Shown piece after piece: positions 59,601 through 64,000 of a stretch of 64,000 bases of DNA. This stretch comes from Candidatus Korobacter versatilis. Lineage in GTDB: Bacteria; Acidobacteriota; Terriglobia; Terriglobales; Acidobacteriaceae. The DNA lies in assembly GCA_016185395.1 (NCBI GenBank), contig JACPNR010000009.1:124001-188000 (forward strand). The letters are read 5' to 3'. Below the pieces are notes generated by a model. The model was not told the DNA's origin, did no database searches, and was given only the letters and a program-made list of their open reading frames with translations. The translations under genes were made by a program, and so were the position numbers. Numbering within the stretch: position 1 is the stretch's first letter; the number at the start of each line of letters is the position of its first letter.

Positions 59601-62045
59601 CAGATCGCGAGCGCCATCGAGAGCCGGCGCATTCAGGATGCCGTTCGCGAGAGTGAAGCCAAGTTCCGCGCCGTCGCCGAGTCGGCCGCAACCGGTATCT
59701 ACATCCACAACGCCGAGCGTTTTCTCTACGTCAACCGCGCCAGCGAGCAGATCTCCGGTTACTCGCGCGAGGAGTTCATGCGGATGCACCCCTTCGACCT
59801 TGTGCATTCCGAATTTCGCGACGTGCTCCAGCAGCGCGCTGCCGCCCGGCTCCGCGGCGAAGACACCCCCAACGCCTACGAGTTCAAGATGGTCACCAAG
59901 AGCGGCGAGCACCGCTGGCTCGATTTCTCCGCCGGCACGGTGATGTTCGGCGGCGAACGCGCCATCCTCGCCACCGCGGTCGACATCACCGAGCGCAAAC
60001 GCGCCGAGGCGCTGCAAGCCGCGCTCTACCGCATTGCCGACAAGACGTCGTCGGTCGGCGACCTCAGCGATCTGTACCGCGAGATCCACCGCATCGTCGG
60101 CGAGCTCATCGATGCCGGCAACTTCTACATCGCTCTCCACGACGCGGCCACCAATACCATCACGTTCCCGTACGCCGTCGACGAGATCGACGACTTCCCT
60201 GACCCCTCCACGCCCGTCCCCGCCGGCAAGGGACTCACCGAATACGTGCTGCGCACCGGCCAGCCCATCCTTGCCACTCCTGACGTGTTCCATTCCTTGT
60301 TGCGCCGTCACGAAGTGCAGGCGGTGGGCGTGGACTCCGTCGACTGGCTCGGTGTTCCGCTCAAGAAGGGCAACCAGACCTTCGGCGTGCTCGCGCTGCA
60401 GAGTTACAGCGACCAGGTCCGCTTCACGGAAAAAGATAAAGACATGCTGACCTTCGTCTCGCAACACGTTGCGTCCGCGATCGAGCACAAACGGAACGAA
60501 GAAGCTTTGCGTTTGTCGGAAGCCCGATATCGCTCGCAGGTGCAGTCCGCGGTCTACGGCATCTATCGCTCGAGCGTGGAAGACCGCTTCCTCGACGTGA
60601 ACCCCGCGCTCGTCCAGATGCTCGGCTACAGCTCCGCCGATGAACTGCTCTCCGTCTCGCTGGCGCAACAGGTCTACGACGATCCCGAAGACCGCACGCG
60701 GCTCATCCGGGAGTACACCAACACCAACAAGGTCGAGAGTGAGCAAGTGCGTTGGAAGAAAAAAGACGGCACGCCCATCACGGTGCGTCTCAGCGGCCGC
60801 GCCATTCTCGGCCCGACCGGTGACGCCGAGGCCTTCGAGATGATCGCCGAAGATGTGACCGAGCGGCACGCGCTCGAGGAGCAGCTTCGCCAGTCACAAA
60901 AGATGGAAGCCGTTGGTCGCCTCGCCGGCGGCGTGGCCCACGACTTCAACAACCTGCTCACCGTCATCAAGGGATACAGCGAGCTCATGCTCGACCAACT
61001 CTCCACCGCCGACCCGATGCGTGCCGAAGTGGAAGAGATCGAGCGCGCCGCCGACCGCGCTGCGTCGCTCACGCGCCAGTTGCTGGCCTTCAGCCGCCAG
61101 CAGGTCCTGGCGCCCAAGGTCATCGACCTCAACGCCGTCGTCAGCAACATGGACAAACTGCTCAAGCGCCTGCTCGGCGAAGACATCGATCTTTTCGCCG
61201 TACTCGACCAGAAGATCGGGGCCGTCCGTGCCGATCCCGGCCAGATCGAGCAGGTCATCATGAATCTCGCCGTCAACGCGCGCGACGCCATGCCGAAGGG
61301 CGGCAAGCTGACCGTCGAAACGAGCAACGTGACCCTCGACGAAGGCTACGCCCGTGAGCACGCCACCGTGAAGGCCGGCAACTACGTCATGCTCGCTGTC
61401 TCGGACACCGGCGTGGGCATGGACGCGGTCACGCGCACCCACGTCTTCGAGCCCTTCTTCACCACCAAGGAGCAAGGCAAAGGCACCGGTCTCGGACTCT
61501 CGACCGTGTACGGCATCGTCAAGCAGTCCGGCGGATACATCTGGCTCTACAGCGAGGTCGGCATGGGGACCACATTCAAGGTCTACCTGCCGCGCGTGGA
61601 CGCCGCGGCCGAGACCCTCAAGCCGGCCGCCGCCTCCGACCCGCACCGCGGCCACGAGACGGTGCTGCTCGTCGAAGACGAAGACGGAGTCCGCGCGCTC
61701 ATCCGCCAGGTGCTGCACCGCAGCGGCTACACCGTGCTCCCGGCGCGCGACGGCGGCGAGGCGCTGCTCCAGTGTGAACGCCACGAAGGCAGAATCGACC
61801 TGCTGCTTACCGACGTTGTCCTCACGCAGATCAGCGGGACCGAACTCGCGCAGCGCCTGCTGCAGCTCCGCCCCGAGATGCGCGTCTTATATATGTCGGG
61901 ATACACCGACGAAGCCATCGTGCAGCACGGCGTGCTCACCGCGGAGTCGTCATTCCTGCAGAAACCCTTCACCAACGAATCGCTCGCCCGCAAAGTCCGC
62001 GCCGTTCTAGACGCCCCTCCGGCAGCGCAGAGCGCCAAGGCCTGA
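56697..62045 (+). CDS. Soluble hybrid histidine kinase with seven PAS and three GAF domains
   Basis: The 1782 residues have no membrane segment, so the protein is cytoplasmic. By eye the order is PAS (32-145), GAF (152-305), PAS (318-435), PAS (440-560), PAS (575-695), PAS (703-820), GAF (823-975), PAS (985-1105), GAF (1108-1265), PAS (1280-1395). Then come HisKA (phospho-acceptor His1415 in GGVAHDFNN), HATPase (about 1515-1630, GKGTGLGLSTVYGI) and a receiver (about 1655-1775, Asp1706 in LLTDVVL). The three GAF domains begin with near-identical LYRIA segments, showing module duplication. It probably integrates several ligands and passes phosphate through its receiver to unknown partners. The upstream CAGGAG is 11 bases from ATG. 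Confidence 0.93.
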   Translation: MADKERPAPLQRPSAAAVADQLTAALNVRDAESKFQAVAETAPCAIFIYRQENFIYGNPAAETITGYSLPELYTIRFYDLVHPEFRKFIKERAAARQRGEIETSRYEVRVLPKDGSERWVDLTATLINFDGQPSVLGIAFDITERKQAEQLQQALYRIAEAASSAEDLTAFYASIHKVLAELMYARNCYIAVYDPATDRMTFPYFVDDFDPKPEPRPLGKGLTDYVIRTGKPLLVTPETFKHLHARGEIELVGTFAQDWMGVPLKSGDTTYGALVIQNYEQQQRFGQREQDVLTFVSQQVARAIEHKRNQQALRESEEWHRLAFERNLAGVYRSTIDGRLLDCNLAFARMFGYDSREEMFAHPTQDLFFDAGERQQLIDALLRVGSLTTFEIKLKRKDGSPVWCLENMNIVKSPDERTTVLEGTMVDITERKNAEERLKLSETRYRELIENANDIIYTQGLDGRFLSINKAATRVTGYSAEEANGMEIAKIVAPEYQQLAFERIARKAGGENIDAPYEIDVIAKDGHRVSLEVSTRLAFENGKPVAVQGIARDISARKRAEEALKESEAVLQVQKAYLEQLFESAPEAIVVLDNNGRVIRVNHEFTRTFGFSSAEVSGGSIDDLIVPPEFAAEAAEMSRRVLEGRTAASDTRRLRKDGSRVDVSILGTPINVGGGQVAVYAIYRDITEQKQAERALAQSEQRFRSLVQSSSDVIVVLDPDGTVHYASPSTERQMGALPEMIIGRNVFDFIHPEDSAAATQAFQSAVDDPAEHPAVELRIRHSDTTWRTFECVSNRLLEGDKVTGLIVNARNVTERRQAERLQSALYRIAETASSAQDLDALYEKIHGIVSELMYARNCYIALHDASTGLVSFPYFVDEQDPPPPPRKGRRALTEYVLRSGQPLLATPEMLEELVQRGEVDRVGAPSLDWMGVPLKSGDTTFGVLALQTYEANIRYGGNEKDILTFVSRQIASAIESRRIQDAVRESEAKFRAVAESAATGIYIHNAERFLYVNRASEQISGYSREEFMRMHPFDLVHSEFRDVLQQRAAARLRGEDTPNAYEFKMVTKSGEHRWLDFSAGTVMFGGERAILATAVDITERKRAEALQAALYRIADKTSSVGDLSDLYREIHRIVGELIDAGNFYIALHDAATNTITFPYAVDEIDDFPDPSTPVPAGKGLTEYVLRTGQPILATPDVFHSLLRRHEVQAVGVDSVDWLGVPLKKGNQTFGVLALQSYSDQVRFTEKDKDMLTFVSQHVASAIEHKRNEEALRLSEARYRSQVQSAVYGIYRSSVEDRFLDVNPALVQMLGYSSADELLSVSLAQQVYDDPEDRTRLIREYTNTNKVESEQVRWKKKDGTPITVRLSGRAILGPTGDAEAFEMIAEDVTERHALEEQLRQSQKMEAVGRLAGGVAHDFNNLLTVIKGYSELMLDQLSTADPMRAEVEEIERAADRAASLTRQLLAFSRQQVLAPKVIDLNAVVSNMDKLLKRLLGEDIDLFAVLDQKIGAVRADPGQIEQVIMNLAVNARDAMPKGGKLTVETSNVTLDEGYAREHATVKAGNYVMLAVSDTGVGMDAVTRTHVFEPFFTTKEQGKGTGLGLSTVYGIVKQSGGYIWLYSEVGMGTTFKVYLPRVDAAAETLKPAAASDPHRGHETVLLVEDEDGVRALIRQVLHRSGYTVLPARDGGEALLQCERHEGRIDLLLTDVVLTQISGTELAQRLLQLRPEMRVLYMSGYTDEAIVQHGVLTAESSFLQKPFTNESLARKVRAVLDAPPAAQSAKA

Positions 62046-62096
62046 TTTTGATTCCAATGGGGTGACGCCGGCGACGCGTCGGTGCAGCCGCGCAAA

Positions 62097-62783
62097 CTAG
62101 AACGCCAGCTTCCGTGCCTCTTTGAATATCTTCGCGAACATCGCTTTCGTAAGCTTGCCCGTGTTCGTGTTCTGCATCGAGGGGTGATACGAACACAGAA
62201 GGGTCCGCCCATCCGGCATCTCGTAACGCGCGCCGTGCCCAAAAACGTAATCCGCGCGACGGAACTGGAAGCCGCGCCGCTTCAGGTGACCAAGATAGCC
62301 ATCGAACGCGATCTTTCCCAGCACCACGACCACTCGCACTTTCTTCAATCCCGCTGCCTCGCGGTCGAGGAATGGCGCGCAGTTCGCCAGCTCCTCGGTG
62401 GTGGGCTTGTTGGCCGGCGGCGCGCATCGTCCCACGGACGTGATCCACGCGCCCGTCAATTTCATCCCATCATCTCGTCGCAGCGCTTCGGCTTGCGATG
62501 CGAACCCTGTTTCGTGCAATACGGGATACATGAAGTATCCCGAACCGTCTCCGGTGAACGGCCTTCCCGTGCGGTTCGACCCATGCGCGCCCGGTGCCAA
62601 TCCAAGGATGAGCACGCGTGCGTCCGGATCACCGAAGGCCGGCACCGGTTTGCCCCAGTACTCCTGATCGCGATAGGCCCGCCGCTTCTCGCGCGCCACC
62701 GTGGTGCAATGCTCGCGCAGCCGCGGGCAGCGCTCACACGCCACGATCTCTTGGTTCAGCCGGACAAGCCAGGCAGGCTGCAT
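62097..62783 (-). CDS. Family-5 (UdgB-like) uracil-DNA glycosylase
   Basis: ATG 62783 gives 228 residues; ATG 62861 is in frame but would run into the divergent gene. Motif 1 is GLAPGAHGSNRTGRPFTGDGSG (split here at PGAHGSNRTGRPFTG), motif 3 is HPSMQNTNTGKLT. Cys residues in ACERCPRL and the later C-R-C region suit an iron-sulphur cluster. These enzymes remove uracil and other deaminated bases from DNA. ATG 62783 has AGGAGG unusually close, so the start is uncertain. The gene is convergent with the hybrid kinase and divergent from the carboxyltransferase. Confidence 0.88.
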   Translation of the reverse strand: MQPAWLVRLNQEIVACERCPRLREHCTTVAREKRRAYRDQEYWGKPVPAFGDPDARVLILGLAPGAHGSNRTGRPFTGDGSGYFMYPVLHETGFASQAEALRRDDGMKLTGAWITSVGRCAPPANKPTTEELANCAPFLDREAAGLKKVRVVVVLGKIAFDGYLGHLKRRGFQFRRADYVFGHGARYEMPDGRTLLCSYHPSMQNTNTGKLTKAMFAKIFKEARKLAF

Positions 62784-62859
62784 CCCTCCTATTCTAATTC
62801 CGGCCGCATTGCGCGCATGCAAAGCGTCATTTAACCTAGCTGGTCTCGCGCTGACGTGC

Positions 62860-64000
62860 ATGGCTGACCGTACTCACGCTCCTTCCGACAACAAGCTCGA
62901 CTCGCAGCTCGACGCCACCTCGGCGCGCTTCGAGAAGAACATGCGCGCCATGGCCGGCCTCGTCTCCGTCGTCCACAACGAAGAGGAAAAGATCAAGGAA
63001 GGCGGCGGAGCGAAGGCCATCGAGTCGCAGCACGCGAAGAAGCGGCTGACCGCCCGCGAGCGCATCGCGCTGCTGCTCGACCCCGGCACGGAACTCTTCG
63101 AGCTGGGCCTCTACAGCGCTTACAAGATGTACGACGAGTGGGGCGGCGCGCCCGCGGCCGGCGTCGTCACCGGACTCGCGCGCGTGCAGGGACGCCTCTG
63201 CATGCTCATCGTCAATGATGCCACGGTGAAGGCCGGCGCCTTCTTCCCCATGACGGCGAAGAAGGTCATCCGCGCGCAGAACATCGCCATCGAGAACCAC
63301 ATCCCCACCATCTACCTGGTCGATTCGGCCGGCGTCTTCCTGCCGCTGCAAGAGGACGTCTTCCCCGACCAGGACGATTTCGGCCGCGTGTTCCGCAACA
63401 ACGCCGTCATGTCCGCCATGGGCATCCCGCAGATCGCGGCCATCATGGGGATGTGCGTTGCCGGCGGCGCCTACCTCCCGCTGATGTGCGATCACATATT
63501 AATGACGGAAGGCAGCGGGCTCTTCCTCGCCGGACCGGCACTCGTCCAGGCCGCCATCGGCGCCAAGTACACGCCCGAGGAACTCGGCGGCGCCAAGATG
63601 CACTCCGAGATCAGTGGCACGGTGGACTTCCGCGAGCCCGACGACGAAGCCTGCATCACGCGCATCCGCTCGCTCGTCGACAAGATCGGCCACAAGCGCG
63701 TCTCGCCCTTCGACCGGCGCAAGCCGGAGCCGCCCGCGTATTCCGCCGAAGAGATCTACGGCATCTTCGATGGCGACCCGTCGCGGCAGTACGACACCAA
63801 GGAGATCATCGCGCGCATCGTCGATGGCTCGAGGTTCGACGAGTACAAGGGCGCCTACGGCGAGACCATCGTCTGCGGATACGCGCGCATCGGCGGCTTC
63901 GCGGTCGGCATCGTCGCCAACCAGAAGAAGCATGTCCACCAGACCGACCACTCGGGCGCGAAGCGCGTGGAGTTTGGCGGCGTCATCTATACCGAGTCCG
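62860..64000 (+). CDS. Acyl-CoA carboxylase, carboxyltransferase (beta) subunit, partial
   Basis: The frame is open to the right edge (380 residues seen of an expected 510-550). It starts at ATG 62860. It has the carboxyltransferase fold of propionyl/methylcrotonyl-CoA carboxylases: KKRLTARERIALLLDPG, VVTGLARVQGRLCMLIVNDATVKAG, SAGVFLPLQEDVFPDQDDFG, MGMCVAGGAYLPLMCD and GPALVQAAIGAKYTPEELGG. The DSAGVFLPLQ segment is closest to MCC beta. It transfers a carboxyl from biotin to an acyl-CoA in leucine or odd-chain metabolism. No ribosome site is clear. Confidence 0.9.
   Translation, partial: MADRTHAPSDNKLDSQLDATSARFEKNMRAMAGLVSVVHNEEEKIKEGGGAKAIESQHAKKRLTARERIALLLDPGTELFELGLYSAYKMYDEWGGAPAAGVVTGLARVQGRLCMLIVNDATVKAGAFFPMTAKKVIRAQNIAIENHIPTIYLVDSAGVFLPLQEDVFPDQDDFGRVFRNNAVMSAMGIPQIAAIMGMCVAGGAYLPLMCDHILMTEGSGLFLAGPALVQAAIGAKYTPEELGGAKMHSEISGTVDFREPDDEACITRIRSLVDKIGHKRVSPFDRRKPEPPAYSAEEIYGIFDGDPSRQYDTKEIIARIVDGSRFDEYKGAYGETIVCGYARIGGFAVGIVANQKKHVHQTDHSGAKRVEFGGVIYTES

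Noticed and set aside
56556-60869. Two minus-strand open frames (649 and 681 codons) antisense to the hybrid kinase
   Set aside because: They mirror the repeated PAS/GAF coding sequence; no signal or domain motif is seen, and the plus strand is unambiguous.

Overview
The window looks like a chromosomal segment of a high-GC Gram-negative bacterium, most probably an Acidobacteriota (Terriglobia-like) genome. That reading is an inference from the gene content: TonB-dependent receptors with an N-terminal carboxypeptidase-regulatory-like domain, an Rhs/YD-repeat protein carrying an internal beta-rich insertion, tandem PAS/GAF hybrid kinases, a pilMNOPQ operon headed by a small HTH gene, and an mreBCD-mrdA-rodA-rng cluster. 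No rRNA, intact tRNA, CRISPR array, transposase or phage gene was found.

Layout. Positions 1-6160 (mostly minus strand) hold a TPR fragment, a YkvA-like membrane protein, a glutamate dehydrogenase gene broken by a one-base frameshift, a secreted TPR protein, and a TonB receptor cotranscribed with a secreted protein. Positions 6287-8449 (plus) hold an MFS transporter and fabI. Positions 8507-11576 (minus) hold tsaE, nnr and a two-helix K+ channel with an altered selectivity filter. Positions 11734-19367 (minus, ending in a terminator) hold a secreted protein, an M24 aminopeptidase, accB, accC, thiE and two APC amino acid permeases. Positions 19494-25347 (minus) are the type IV pilus assembly operon pilM-N-O-P-Q behind a BldC/excisionase-like HTH gene, with a good promoter and a strong terminator.

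Positions 25827-31151 (plus) carry a 1697-residue secreted Rhs protein and a 75-residue two-helix membrane protein three bases downstream. A repeat-rich, gene-free stretch follows (31152-31636). Positions 31637-45366 (minus) hold a KdpDE-like two-component pair, an RNase G whose S1 domain is split by about 640 residues of disordered RGG/acidic sequence, and the elongasome genes rodA, mrdA, mreD, mreC and mreB. A secreted alpha-amino-acid ester hydrolase-like enzyme and an easily missed 43-codon gene sit between mreD and mrdA. From 45564 onward come a FecR-domain protein, a membrane-bound nucleotide-sugar dehydratase, an aldehyde dehydrogenase-alanine dehydrogenase-zinc exporter run, a second TonB receptor, a CpsB-type PHP phosphatase, a 1782-residue hybrid kinase with seven PAS and three GAF domains, a family-5 uracil-DNA glycosylase, and the start of an acyl-CoA carboxylase carboxyltransferase that runs off the right edge.

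The most interesting items are the split-S1 RNase G and its structured leader, the Rhs/small-membrane-protein locus, the ester hydrolase plus 43-codon gene inside the cell-shape operon, and the modular expansion of the hybrid kinase. All functional statements come from reading motifs; no database search was run.
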